Below are positions 28,101-40,721 of a stretch of 64,000 bases of DNA, one piece after another (positions within the stretch are counted from its first letter, which is position 1; every line of letters starts with the position of its first letter). The notes under the pieces are model-generated. The model was not told the origin of the DNA, made no database searches, and saw only the letters and a program-made list of their open reading frames with translations. This stretch comes from Adineta vaga (Eukaryota; Rotifera). Both the position numbers and the translations under genes were made by a program. The DNA lies in contig CP075495.1 of the NCBI GenBank assembly GCA_021613535.1, forward strand, positions 5,208,001 through 5,272,000, given 5' to 3'.

Positions 28101-28816
28101 ATGCAAAACACATCACATAGATAGATTATTAACTTACATAATTTTGGATTAAGTCAGGGTGATCTTTCTCGATACCATCGTCAAGAATTGTTACGACAAC
28201 ATTTTTTCCAGTAAAACCAAGACGCCAGGCGCCAGAAATATTCATTGCACGGCCATGTTCATTCTCATCATGCTATTCAAGAAATAAACATATGTGTTTG
28301 TTGCTCTATATCTGTAAAAGAATCGATGCCACTTACCATATACCATTGTTTATCCCATTCAGGATCATTGAATGTTGATGATAAAAATGATTTCATTCGA
28401 TGATAATACATTACATTACGTTTGACTCGTTTTTTCACCTCTTGCTGTTCAGCCCAATCAATCAATGGATCATGTTGAAGTTCTTTGATAAGATCACGAT
28501 CAGATCCATCTAATGAACGTTTTCGTCGTCGATGAATATTTGCTTGACGAAATACAAAATAATTCTCATTTGGTATAGCCTATGATAAATTTGTAAGAAA
28601 AAAAAACAAATTCAGAAAAATATGATCTTTACATACTTGTCTTTCGAATACTAATTGATATTTTTCTGCTAATAATCGTGCAGCTTGTTCACCATCATTG
28701 ACATGTAAAACAAATTCGTTAGTATATTTGAGATTTTCCAGTTTAACAAACGAGACGATGAGAAGGAGAATTAACTCAACGATAACAATGCTATGACGTG
28801 TAACAACAATACGCAT
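25152..28816 (-). CDS. Furin-like proprotein convertase with duplicated catalytic exon
   Basis: Kexin-type Ca-dependent serine protease that cleaves precursors at basic sites in the secretory pathway. There is an N-terminal signal/anchor ([15 protein letters not shown]), a prodomain with RRRKRS and the maturation-type site RVKR before NVMYY, and a catalytic domain with Asp in [13 protein letters not shown], His in KHGTRCAGE, oxyanion Asn in WASGNGG and Ser in [15 protein letters not shown]-domain ends [10 protein letters not shown]. The 130-residue C-terminal region is basic/Ser-rich and ends in a terminal hydrophobic stretch ([12 protein letters not shown]), either a membrane anchor or a GPI-type signal. 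The His lies on a 29-nt microexon (27572-27600). Between the Asp and His exons are two alternative 77-nt exons (27992-28068, 27780-27856), annotated separately. One intron (about 26978-27464) is unusually long. Which PCSK subtype it is remains open; furin or PACE4-like is most likely. Confidence 0.88.
27572..27600 (-). other. 29-nt microexon with the catalytic histidine
   Basis: Acceptor TTTATTTCTAG and donor GTAAGTT bound a 29-nt exon encoding (K)HGTRCAGEV, which holds the catalytic His of the furin-like protease. It starts in phase 2, accepting either upstream 77-nt exon. Confidence 0.75.
27780..27856 (-). other. Alternative catalytic-domain exon, proximal copy (77 nt)
   Basis: Phase 0 at the acceptor (TTTGTAG) and phase 2 at the donor (GTAAAT). 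It encodes [19 protein letters not shown] followed by TATNDN. It retains the three Asp residues that form calcium site 3 in furin (Asp174, Asp179, Asp181) and the NDN motif whose Asp (furin Asp191) lines the S2 pocket. It matches the distal copy in length, phase and wording. Confidence 0.75.
27992..28068 (-). other. Alternative catalytic-domain exon, distal copy (77 nt)
   Basis: Same phases and length as the proximal copy (acceptor TTTCTAG, donor GTAGAA). It encodes [19 protein letters not shown] followed by DPTNEN. The S2-pocket Asp of furin is replaced by Glu (NEN), while the calcium-site acidic residues are kept. Including both exons adds 77 nt, which is not a multiple of three. Confidence 0.75.
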
Positions 28817-29658
28817 GTCCTCGATAATGTCGCCGAATAACTTTCGGCCATATCACATTGTTCTTTGTCTAGTAGCCACGAGTAGCCCAAGACTTAAATA
28901 TTTAATGATTAATAATATTAAGAATAGAAGAGGAGATCAATTGCCTATCTACAATAGACATACACTTAACAATTATAATAATCGAATAGGAAGAAGAAAA
29001 AAAATGCAAGCATCTTCTATTTCATCACAATTAATTGTCTAGCATTCAGTGTTCAAGTATCATAATTTCTTTCTTTTTCTCTTGTCTTTCTAACGATTAA
29101 GTAGAAGATCTCTCCAGGGGAATCAATATAAAAAGTGAAACATCGAAGAAATTAGATATGACAAGCATACAATCGAACTGAACAAGGCCGTATATCTACT
29201 CGACATACTGAGACCTGTCATTAACCTTATGACTACAAACAATATTGACAGATATATATATTCGAAATATAACTGGATGTGTGTCACTGTTATTATACAT
29301 CGATCGATCACTAAATCTGATAGGTTTTTTTCATCGATGATTGAAAGTCACAACGTTTGATGTTTAAATGGATTATACTTATCTTGACTTATTGACCCAC
29401 ACGTTCATGATAATAAAGATGGATCATATATTTTCTTACGTCAGTGAGAAACAAGAAAAAGACCTTCACATACACACACAGAGGAAATAGTAACACGGAA
29501 TCAATCTACTTCTCGTTAGTGATTTCATATTTATACATGAGAGAAAATCAAGTGATGAGCAATTGCACAAAGAAATAGAATCGGCTCGATCAGCTTTCGT
29601 CTCCCGGTGTGTTTATACTATTAGTTCGTTCTACCTTGCGTCTCTCATTATATTACAT

Positions 29659-29715
29659 GATAATGATAATGATGATGATGATGATGATGATGATGTTGTT
29701 GTTGATGTGCGATTG
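29659..29715 (+). repeat. GAT/GTT trinucleotide microsatellite
   Basis: About nine GAT units preceded by GATAAT units and followed by GTT units. Any reading frame through it gives Asp or Met runs. Confidence 0.8.
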
Positions 29716-30440
29716 CTCTACCCGCCGCCATCGCATTCGTCTAATAGAAAATAAAATTACTCATTCACAATGTAAATCATTTTGTAGACTTACTCTTACT
29801 TTCTAAAACATTTTATACAATATCTACAATTGACTTGACACTAATACTTCATCTTTTATTTACTCTTGGAGACGCAAAAAAGAAATATTTAATATGATAA
29901 AACTTTGGTCACAGTAGGCGTGTCAATGTGATGAATAACACATCAGCTATAATTCTTATATAGTTCAATAATCATCTTTCGTTTTTCTTTTCTCTTTTTC
30001 CCTATACTATACACACTCGACATCTGTTACTCGATTTGTCACATATACATACTTGAAAAAGCAACGGACATATTTACGTATTCGATTCTATGTGCATTCG
30101 CGTTCTTCGTTTTCATTCAAACCAGATTTGTTATGTATGCAGTCATCGCTTGATTAGTTCGCTTTCTTCTTTTTCTTCTCTTCTCGATGTCAATAGTTTT
30201 CAAAGGCTAAAAAACATTCATTTGGATAGAAACTTCCGTTTTATTAATGAGATACACTTGTGTCGACTATGTGAAGCTTTTCTGTTCGCGACATTTTGAT
30301 TGACACTAATTACTTTTTTCTCCATTTCTTAGTCATTGAAACAAGGTGTTCTAGCATTCTTTCTATTCAACTTACCAGAATAATCATGAAAGAAAATGTC
30401 CACATGAAGTAATGTGTCGAGTTCATCTAGAAGGCATCCT

Positions 30441-30498
30441 TTTCTTCTCGTTCTCTGTTTCTTTCTCGTTCTCTCTGTCTCTGTCTCTGTCTCTCTCA
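30441..30498 (+). repeat. Pyrimidine (TC)n-rich tract
   Basis: Imperfect TCTCTG/TTTCTCGT repeats, purely compositional. Confidence 0.6.
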
Positions 30499-32630
30499 AC
30501 GTTTCTCTATTCTCCTGTGTTCAGTATGTCCGATAATGATGTTGGATTAAATACCGATGGATTCGTAGTGTTGGCAGCTGTTCTTGCTCATGAGACACGA
30601 TGACAAGTGAAAGGAATGGATAATAGTAATTGATGAATAGAATTCATTCATCTAGAAAAATATACAAATAAACATACTACTTAAATCTTCAAAACGAGAA
30701 TCATATGCTCGAGGGGAAATCAACTATTGGAAAAAGATCAATCATTGTCGATAAAGAATGAGAGAATAAGAAAGAGCGAGAGAATATTTCCAAAGAGATG
30801 ATTCTCTTATTCATTCATATTCTCATGAGATTGACACGTCGAGACCTTGGTGATGTCGTTCTCATTAACTGCATCCGACTTTCTTAGCTATTCACATCTA
30901 TATACAATTATGGAAAGAGCAAAAGAAGAAGGGAATATGTTCGTCGAAAAGAAGACAAAGAAAGCACAATTAAACAATTGCGTGACTTCAAATATAAGAT
31001 AATATTCGAAATTAAAATTTCATCTGAAGATATAGAAAACTCTTTAACAAGGTCATTTACATTTATCATTTTTCTTCGACATATTGGAAACATCATAGAA
31101 TAGAAACTGATGTTTATATGACGTAATTTTTTACTCAATCGTCAGATATACATATCATTTGTTCATGAGAAATAAGCATTTATCAAAAACAGGTTTTATC
31201 GATAATTCATAAAAGATTCTTTCAGACCTTCAAATATCGATTAAACATGAATGTATTCTATATAAACTACATTATCACTATTGCACATCACTATCGACCT
31301 TGTTTCTACTTAACTACGAATTGGAATAGACTTATATAAGAGAAAAAAAAACAGAGATGTATGTTTGTTTTCTTCGAAGTATAGAGCAAACTTCTATGTC
31401 TCTATTTGATCCTGTACACAAAAAGTATAGACTTTCTCTTGGCCTCCAGGTTTAGAAGAAACGCAAAAGTTATAATTTCAGTGATGTCTTTTCATATACC
31501 GAAAAATACTAACGTCAACTTTTAATAACAAGTGTAATGGTAATAACTTTTCTTGTAAACTTCTCAAGATATGATCTTTATATAGATCTAATTATACAAT
31601 GTAGACACGATTATCTATTCAAATATTATTTTTCTATCGATAAAAAAGATCTAAATTGCATCCCCTAAAGCAAAGCAATTAGAATACACAATGATGCTCC
31701 TTATTTACCAAAGAAAAGAAATGTCTAAACATCAAATATTCAAAATTTCAAGTAGATTCAAACTTATGTTCCTTTCATATCTAGCTCTAATCACTTACAG
31801 ACGGATAGACAGACAGACAAATTTGCGAAAATGTACCGGTCAAATTTCATACACTTCTGTAATTGATAAGACGAAATTTAAAACGAAGTGATATAATACA
31901 TCATCATCCAATTCTTCATCTGATTAAATAACATCTAAAATCAATGAATCTAAATGAAAATAAACAGGCATTCAATATTGATTCCTTTTCTCCCTTTTCC
32001 ACAATACAAGCTTTATTGAAATAGATCTCTTGTTTTCTTTTTTTTTTGATTAACATCTATTCGATTACTGGTCATGTTTATTTTACCAATCCAACAATTT
32101 CACTATCATTACATTTTCGGTGAAGATGAAAATATCTTTCAAAATATTTATTGTTCGATTGTATTTCATCAGATGTCTTATTTTATTATTGTTTTTGCTT
32201 GACAAATTCGGATTTCTTTTCTTACTATAGATGTCGCTTTAATCCAAGAAAAAAACGAATGACGCAAATTCGTTAATTGTGTCTCTTTCTTTTCCGTGAT
32301 ATTTTGTTGTGTAAAAAAATACATATACTGTTGATTTTTGACAATAATCAACTGAGAAGAAGATAAACAAAAAATAATAATAACGGAATATACACACATG
32401 CATCTATTTTCTCGATTGAATACATATATGTATATAAATATATGGACAAAAGACATTGAAGAAAGAGACATATCAGACACGTAGAAGGTGTTTTCAAGAC
32501 AAACATAAGACATAGCGCGTTGTTCGAAAACGAGAAAATAAAGAAACCAAACTCGAATATTCAAAGAACGGATTCTCTATTTCAAACAAAAAAGAGAAAT
32601 TCGCGCCTTTTAACGATGATTTTATTTTCC

Positions 32631-34597
32631 CTAGCCAGACGAAGACGATGATGATGTCGTTGAGTGAACAGAAGCTTGACTTTGGAAAACATTTGATGCT
32701 GATTCATTAGTATTATCATTATCGGATGAATTCATTGTCTTCAGTGGAGAAGGTAGGAAATTTGTTGTCTGAATTTGACATCGACCAAGAGCAGATGGAG
32801 ATGAATGTTTCTGAAGCGCTAAAGATGTTGATTCTGGTTGAAGAAAGTTAAAACAAAGTATTGTATCATCGTGTGAACTTGAAATAATTTGAAATTCATC
32901 GAATTGTAGACGAAATACACGGCCCGTGTGTTCAGTTAATGTTTTTATACAAAGTGATGATGTTTGTGAACGTGGATCAAGTGCTGCTTGTAAATCCCAG
33001 ATTTTTATTTTACCATCATAAGCACCCGAAACAATTCGTTTGGAATCAAAACGAATACATCGAACAAGTTCATCGTGTCCTTCGAGTATACGTAAACAGA
33101 CACCACATTCAATATCCCAAACCTAAATGAAAATTCAATGAATGAAATTCAATGACTTCATCGGAAAATGTTAAGAATATAAACGGAGAGGCGACGATGA
33201 GGAAGAAAAGATAATTAAAATTTTCCTTCTCTTTATTCAAGTATTTCCGATTGAATATAGAAGAAAACTTTCTTTTCTATTCATCTATTGTATTGAACTT
33301 ACTCGAATAGTATTATCTGAAGATCCACTAACAACAATTTTATCTCGATATTGTAGACAAGCAATACCACGTTTATGCCCAAGAAGTGTTCGAACAAATT
33401 CACAAGTTGTCGTATCCTGAAAAAAAAGGAAATAGGCTTTAAAAAAAGAAAAAAAAACATTCAATAATTCATACCCAAACTTTAATTGTTCGATCACCAC
33501 TTGCGCTGACAATATATTTATCATCGAAATCGACGACATTCACAGCAGCACGATGTCCAACTAATACTCGACGAATGGTTATATCGGCTGGAGAATTCAT
33601 TTGCCAAACAGCAATAGAACGATCTTTTGAACATGTGACCATTGTTCCATTGATAAATCGAAGATGAAGTACGGCTTCACAATGATGTAATAATGTATTA
33701 AGTAATTCGCCAGTTTTAACATTCCATACTCGAACAGTGGAATCTGATGAACCAGTAACAATAACTTTTTCGTCATATTGTAAACATAAAACACTTCCGT
33801 TATGTCCTGTTAATACTTGAATACATTCTAAGGATTTTCTATCCCAAATTTTAATGGTATTATCACGAAGACCACTAATAATTTTTTCATCATCATATTG
33901 TAAACAATAAACACCTTTACTACTTTGTGAACGACATTGAATTTTTTCTAATTGAAATGTTCCTGTACGCCAATTACTTTCTAATTGTTTAATATCACAT
34001 AAGATTTGCGGATATAACTGACGATAGAAATCATGTCGTTTAGGTTTTTCATCATTAATTTTCAATTGACGAAATAGATATTTAGACAACCCACGACGAT
34101 CAACTAAACCACGCCATAGTGAATCAGAAAGAAATTTCCGTTCGATTAGTTTTTTCCATAGCATACCTGAGAAGAACGACGAAAACAAAAAGCAAAGAAA
34201 CATTCATCAAATCATTTCATTTTCACTAACCTTCAGATATAACATGATACCATTCACGACAAACAAGTTCTGTTGAACTTAATGATTGATCATCTAAATA
34301 ACCGAGAATCTTTTCAGAAACATGTGCAAGACCATGGAATGCAAGACGTCCAATAAAATCTCGTTTTAACATCGGTAAAAGATATAGATTGACTTGACCA
34401 TGTTGATGACTTTGCATATGTTTCAATAAATTCTCCACAAAACATACTTGTTCATGTTCATTCCATGTGGAAAATGTTTGCATATAATGTTCATTATTTT
34501 GTTCATAAGTAAGTGTTGACGGTGTTTTTGGCGAGATAATATTTACTGGGATAATGTCATCGGGTGATGATGAATTATTAGTTGATAGAAAATTCAT
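32631..34597 (-). CDS. BTRC: Beta-TrCP (FBXW1/FBXW11, Slimb) F-box/WD40 protein
   Basis: Substrate receptor of SCF ubiquitin ligase for phosphodegron proteins such as beta-catenin and IkB. The N-terminal dimerisation (D) domain [20 protein letters not shown] runs into the F-box ([20 protein letters not shown] ... LVCREWY) and the linker [20 protein letters not shown]. Seven WD40 blades follow (for example [94 protein letters not shown]). The C-terminus is an extra 70-residue Ser-rich tail ([12 protein letters not shown]). Five to six exons. CAGCTTTAG lies 3 nt before the ATG. Invertebrate single-copy orthologue of BTRC/FBXW11. Confidence 0.93.
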
Positions 34598-35638
34598 TGT
34601 CTAAAGCTGTTGAAAGAGTAAGAAAAGATAGAAAGAAAGAAAGAAAAAGAAAAAAAAATAGGCGAACACTAACAAATATCTAAAATGAAAAAGAAAAGTT
34701 GATGAGTTAGTTTAGTAACAATGACGTAAAGGGAGTATAAGAATCGAGAAGATATGCCTTAATTTGTGTCGTTCAATTCATATACGTTCGCCTTCTACAT
34801 TCAACTGAAGGGTTAAAATACACAGAAGAAAAAAAACGAGCTCAACTCAATCAATGTACGTATGTAGTAGTCGTTCTGCGTCTTTCGACGACGGGCATGA
34901 AACACAAACATACAGCGTCATTCTTACTCTTCCTTTCTCTCCTTTAGAAAAAAAAACAACATTGGTAACTATATAAGAAGAGGAAAAAATGAAGGTATAA
35001 GAAGAGGAGAAGAAATGAATGTAGTAATGCTTTTAATATGGACGCAAAAATGACATCATTTAAAAGAATAAAAGAAAAAGAAAAGACGAACAAAGAATTT
35101 AAAAAAAAATAAGAATATCATTTTCCTTTTCTTTTCGTAAATATAAATAAACATTTTTTTCTCTAAAATAAAACAAAACAAAGAAAAGTTGATGTTATGT
35201 TATCTCTTTTTTTATAAAATGTTAATATCAAACAAAAACATAATAAAGATATATCGATCGTGAACTTTTATAAGAACAAAACTACACACACATAAGCACA
35301 CTGTTGTAACATCAGACTCATATTGTCACACAAATAGAAGAAAACAATTAACAAAAAAAAAGAAAAATAAATATTGCTTGTTTAAATATTCAATATCGAA
35401 TATCTAGTAATAAAAAACATCTATAGTAACGACTTTTGTTTTCTTCGTTCATTGTAAATAAATCTTTTGTTTAACACACAACCGAACAACAAAAATATTC
35501 AATTTACACATACAACAGAGATAAACATATATACACAGATAAAGACAAAATAGAAAACTAATATATATATATATGTACATGATCGATTTAAAGAGTCGGA
35601 AAAGCACCGGTAACGAAAGAAGTTCTTCGCGTTATATC
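34598..35638. other. Intergenic
   Basis: About 1 kb between PNPLA2 (3' end) and beta-TrCP (start), rich in A runs and AATAAA-like motifs. It includes an AT run at 35560-35572. No gene seen. Confidence 0.45.
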
Positions 35639-37812
35639 CTAAGAATTAAATAAAACATTTTTTTCCATTGTAGTCGTTGGTGATGGATTACATTCGATAT
35701 CCATCAGATGATCATCTTTACCAAAAAATGGTATGGTCGTTGATGATGACTGTTCATGATGATATCGTTGTTGATTAGATAAATCAGCCATTTGTTGTAG
35801 ATGATGGCAATAATCTTGACTTGAAGTTTTTGGTTGAATCGATGCAACTAGATCAGGTGGTGGTAAATGTTGAGAAATATTTAATTCAGATGTAAGATCT
35901 TGTGTATCATCATTATTCACAGTTGACATATCTTCATTATCACTATGAGAATCTGATTTATAAGATGTAGCTGTACTAATTGGTGCACTTTTTTGATGTT
36001 GAAGATTTGTATTTGAACGATGAGGATTCAATCGTGATGATGGATGATGACGAAGACGACGATGATGACGATGTTGACGATGACGTTGTGAAGAAGTTTC
36101 AATAGATGATGCACGACTTTCAGTACATTCACAACTAAATGAAATATAAATGAGATCAAAATTGTAGAGTTCATCTGATTAAATTTACTCGTTAACATGA
36201 TAACAATATTTGTCACTATTGTCATCAGCAAAGAATGACCAGAGAAAATTCACGGCACGATTTGGTGGTGATGCTTCAGTCGTCGTCGTCGTTGATGATG
36301 GACGAAAAACGCCTAAGACTCTAAAGACAAAATGATTTCGTTTTTTAATAGAACAGAAAAATTTCCTGTTAAATTCTCATTACTTTTTCGTCATTGTATA
36401 AGTCAGGTCAATTGGTAACGTAACTGGTAAAGCCATAAATGACCAAACTTTATAAATTTTCGAATCTGTAAAATATCGTCGTATTGGATCTTCTTCTTTT
36501 TGTCTCGCATCAGCAAATACTATTTTCACAGAAGAAACTAATTGTTGCTATAAATTTTTCTCAATTCACTTACCAGCAAATAATGGTGTTGGTAATTCTT
36601 TCTTTCGTGTTACTTTTCCACAATATGGACTAAATGTTACTTCACTACTAGCTGTACTTGATTCATTATCTGAATAATTTGACTCATCATCTGAATATTC
36701 ACCATCATCCATCGATTCTTCATCTTTAGCATCATCTAATTGTTCATACATTTGATTCACATCTTGTGCAATACCACCATTACCCAATTGTTTTTCATCT
36801 TCATTAGCTGGTTCCGTATAATCTGCACCAAGAACAGATGATATTGTTGTTTTTGTACTTAAATGAGTTGAAAGAACCATATCTAAATAAAATTATTCTT
36901 CATTGAAGTATTTTAATACAACAATTTCATGATGAATTACTTCTCGTTTGTAAAAACTTTAAACCATCAATATAACCACGCCAACAGATTTGTTTTAATA
37001 CTGATAAATTTGGTGGAAATAAAGCTCGAGTCATTCGATATAAATTTTCTTGTGTACATGAAATATCTGTGCCTATTTCGACAAGAACAAAAAAAAGAAA
37101 CATTCTTTTTTCGAATAAAATAAGTCTTTTACCACGAAAATCCACACTATAAAATGATCCTGATTCATCTCTTGGACATATATCACTTTCACCAGCAAAT
37201 GGAGAAACTAGAATAGTTCCATTATCAATAATTGGATTGTTATTTGTTAAACCTCCATCCCAATAATACTAAAATGAATAAAATTCCATCACTTTTCTTT
37301 TCTTACTCGACATTTCATCTTACTTCTCCACGAAATTTATGTGGAATTATTCCCGACCAATATGGAACAAAACTGGAACAGATTAATACTTGTATCAATT
37401 CTTCACGTGTATGGAATTGATCGATAACAACATTTTTATTATCTTTCCAACGTGTTAACGATATAAATAAACGTCCAGAACAAATTTCATGTGCATTTGT
37501 TGGTAATATTCTTCGTAAACCATTTCGAATTATATCAACAATACTAAATGTTGGATGTAGTGGACCTAATGCTCGACTTCGTGCACGTATAGCTATTTCA
37601 AGTGCATCGCTACACATTTGTCCTAGACAACACCCACTCATTGCACAAGCAGCAACAAGTGAACCAGCTGAACAGCCAGCCATTTTTCCTTCCAAGACTT
37701 TCGGTGCATGTTCTTTAAATGCACAAATAACACCAATATGATAAACACCCAAAAATCCACATCCGGAAAAAGATAAATTAATTGGGGAAGACGTATTTGA
37801 TTCACAGACCAT
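35639..37812 (-). CDS. PNPLA2: Adipose triglyceride lipase-like patatin phospholipase (PNPLA2)
   Basis: Lipid-droplet triacylglycerol lipase. The patatin domain starts almost at residue 10: LSFSGCGFLGVYHIGV is the Gly-rich oxyanion loop, MAGCSAGSLVAA holds the GxSxG nucleophile, and YYWDGGLTNNNP has the catalytic Asp of the dyad. ALGPLHPTFSIVDIIRNGLR, SGRLFISLTRW and VSPFAGESDICPRD are ATGL/PNPLA2-3 signatures. A second conserved block is LYRMTRALFPPNLSVLKQIC ... GYIDGLKFLQ. The C-terminal half is poorly conserved: an acidic/Ser stretch (DDGEYSDDESNYSDNESST), hydrophobic PVTLPIDLTYTMTKKVLG, then an Arg/His-rich and Ser-rich tail. At least six exons. Confidence 0.9.
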
Positions 37813-39287
37813 TCGTTATAATAATAATATAAGTAAAAATAAATCTATAGTAAAAGAAAGAAATACCTATATACCAGTGCATTTTTACGTCACATTAAGA
37901 AAAAGTACTAATAGTTATCTCGAGAATCTAAAAGAATACACTCTTATTATCTTTGAATCATCTGACGAATAGAATTACAACGTATTTTCTCGTCCTGCTG
38001 AGGGTGTGTGTGGATATATGAAGCACATGACCTTATATCACATTGAATAGGTGTGACTACCAATACCTTTGTCCTTCATGGGTTTGTTAGATAAGAATGA
38101 ATAAATACGAAACTTTTTTTTATCATCAGTCAAAAACATTCGAATACTCTAGAAGGATACTTTTATCTTTCTATATTTCATAAACATAAATATCTTCGAT
38201 CTATTCCTAAACAAAATAGAAGAAAATAATATTGGAAATTTCGCTTCTAGATTACTAATCATAACATAAGGATGAATCACATGTCACATCTTGAGAAGAT
38301 ATTACTATTACTATAATACATATTGAATATAATATAAAAGGAAAATGTTTCTCTGACTGGAACATAACGATAAAGTCAGTAACCAATGAAATAAGAACAG
38401 TCAACCACCTACGTATACACTTCTGAAAGAAAAAAAAGAAAGATGTCATCTGTGTACTTGAATAGATCTCATTCAATGTTTCATTATAAAGTTACTGTTT
38501 CTTGATGTCTTACGAAAACTGAAGTATACAAATCGAATATCAGATCTTTTGTCTATTAAAGAAGTATTCAATCATTATTCTACTGAAAGATTTTTAACGT
38601 GAGAATATGATGATAATTACTTTCACTGTTTTGATTGGTTTTTCATCTACTATTAGAATAGATATGCATGCATGGTTTTTCTATGTGAGTACGTATGTGT
38701 GTGTAAGCAATCGATTCATTCTAGTCATGAAATGACCAATAATGTTTTTCGTTACTTCTAGCTTATCAAAAACCGGCTTTTACCTTGACGTCGAGAGGAA
38801 CAAACATACCAAAACGAATGATTCTACCAATAGCTCCCATAGAAAATCGTCGTATGAAATTACATTATTAATTAATTATCAGTAAAATCACTCCGAGAAG
38901 TCGGTAACTTTTTAATTTTCTTCAATGTTTAATGTTATTTCTAAAATGTTCAATATCTATCTTCCGCTTATACTCAAATCAGTGACATAACATTAAATCA
39001 TGTCAAATTAATATTTCATAGATGCTTTCATACAGATGATATGCTCATTAATAGCAAGGTAAAATAGTTCGACCAACCATTCAATCTGTATTTTTACATT
39101 AACAATACACATTTGAAATTAAATTTTGTATGTATGTATCGATAGCCATACAATGATCATCAATAGAAGTCTCAAATAACGTGATAGACCTTTCTATTTC
39201 TAAATGTGAAGACGAAAAGTAAATTGATGTACGAAAAATGTTAACAATCTATGTACATTTTAATTGTTTTTACAACCGATTCTTGTT

Positions 39288-39318
<31 letters not shown>

Positions 39319-39907
39319 TGTTTTATAATACTACTAGAACGAGAAAGCAATAGAACAAACTATGATTGGTACCATAATAGTTCTAGACATTCGTCAATGT
39401 CAAAAACAGTTGACTCTTTTTTTAGCGTCGATATTATCATATAAAGAACAAAAAGAGAGACATAATGGATTTTGTAACATAAATAGTTCGATTCGTCCAT
39501 AAATAATAGTAACCTTCTACTAGAACTACGAAGAGTTTTTCTTATCATATAACTAATTAATCTGTTCGTTGTTGTGTTCAGACGTTGTCGTTACTTTTTC
39601 TTTGTCGGTCACTGAACGAAAAAAAAAAAACTTCTAACATTGACATGTCTCTTGTCGTCATATGATGACTATACCTATGGGACATATATCAACTGTTTTC
39701 TTTTTCTCTCTCATTTCTCCGTTCTCTTTTTCCTCTAATACATTGTATGAAAGTATAAGACCATGCACAGTAATATACATTTCTTTTCACGTGTAATTTG
39801 ATCGATTTCATTTTTCCTATCAGACATTAAGAAAGGTTTATTCTAAATATTTGATTTTGATTTCAAGCTTATGACTCCATGAATATTCTCAATGTTATTT
39901 TCTGATC
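37813..39907. other. 2.1 kb divergent intergenic region
   Basis: Shared upstream region of PNPLA2 (-) and the PAP2-like gene (+). It contains a (TA)n tract at 39288-39317. No supported gene; the ORFs at 38255-38476 and 39238-39444 lack any recognisable content. Confidence 0.45.
39288..39317 (+). repeat. (TA)n microsatellite
   Basis: About 14 uninterrupted TA units in an intergenic setting. Confidence 0.8.
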
Positions 39908-40693
39908 ATGCAGCAACCAATTTTTTTCTCTTCGATCAAATATCATTATCAATTACGTGTTACTCATGAATTGCAAATTTATATTTTAAAATCATTGAGA
40001 GACCTATTATTCTTAGCACTTGAATTCTTTATTGAAAATACTATGGTACAAGTCATATCAACTCATCGTCATAATCGTATTCCATTACGTGATCTTGGTT
40101 ATGAATTATTAATTAATATCAATGCTGAAGAAATCGTCTTTTTCAATGATCCAATCAGTATCGAACAATTGGCGATTATTTGGGTGTTTTTCTGTTTTCT
40201 CAATGGTAGTAAAGGTTTAACTGTCATTCAGAAAGGTGCACGATGTTTAACTATTGCTCGTTCGATACGTATATGTGTTTTTTCATTAACAATTCTTCCG
40301 TCACCAAAACCTTGGTGTCATTTTACTGGTCCTATCAATCCATTCCGAGCACGTGTCGGTGGTGTTTGCAATGATTTACTCTATAGTGGACATGTAGTTA
40401 TCTATACATTAACAGCAATTTCATTTACAATCTTATCTCGAGAATATTCAATGAAACTCTTACGATATGGTCTTCGAATTTTCATTTGGTTCTACATATT
40501 TCAACGAATTCTATGTACAATATTAGAACGACATCATTATTCTATAGATATGTTTCTAGGTTTTATTGTAACGTTATTAATATGGCAATGTAAACCATTA
40601 CACATAGATTTACCCAAAGTACCACACAATTTATTTTTACATTTAAAACAGTTGATGTTTCCTAAAGTTCGTTCGATTCTCAAAGAAGTCTAG
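39908..40693 (+). CDS. PAP2/sphingomyelin-synthase-like membrane enzyme (intronless)
   Basis: A 261-residue multi-pass membrane protein on a single exon. The catalytic pattern of the PAP2-C/sphingomyelin synthase family is present: VCNDLLYSGHVVIYT (D3-type motif with His) and RHHYSIDMFLGFIVTLL (D4-type motif with His and Asp), giving the His-His-Asp triad. These enzymes transfer or hydrolyse phospho-head groups (sphingomyelin, ceramide-phosphoethanolamine or inositol-phosphoceramide synthesis, or phosphatase activity). The N-terminus lacks a SAM domain. The first ATG is used; an internal Met at residue 45 is an alternative. The stop is only 29 nt from the convergent USP39 stop. The lack of introns is unusual among its neighbours. 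Substrate cannot be deduced. Confidence 0.72.
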   Translation: MQQPIFFSSIKYHYQLRVTHELQIYILKSLRDLLFLALEFFIENTMVQVISTHRHNRIPLRDLGYELLININAEEIVFFNDPISIEQLAIIWVFFCFLNGSKGLTVIQKGARCLTIARSIRICVFSLTILPSPKPWCHFTGPINPFRARVGGVCNDLLYSGHVVIYTLTAISFTILSREYSMKLLRYGLRIFIWFYIFQRILCTILERHHYSIDMFLGFIVTLLIWQCKPLHIDLPKVPHNLFLHLKQLMFPKVRSILKEV

Positions 40694-40721
40694 AATTGAA
40701 TGAGAGACAATGCATGATTGA

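Larger units (their letters stand above)
28817..32630. other. 3.8 kb gene-poor region
   Basis: Between beta-TrCP (3' end) and the convertase start. No supported gene on either strand. It contains a GAT/GTT microsatellite (29659-29715), a TC-rich tract (30441-30498) and several AT runs. It probably holds the convertase promoter. The short ORFs here (for example 29563-29754 and 30412-30603) follow repeats and do not look coding. Confidence 0.5.

Noticed and set aside
29563-29754. Short ORFs through the GAT repeat giving Asp or Met runs.
   Set aside because: They are produced by the microsatellite and lack any other coding sign.
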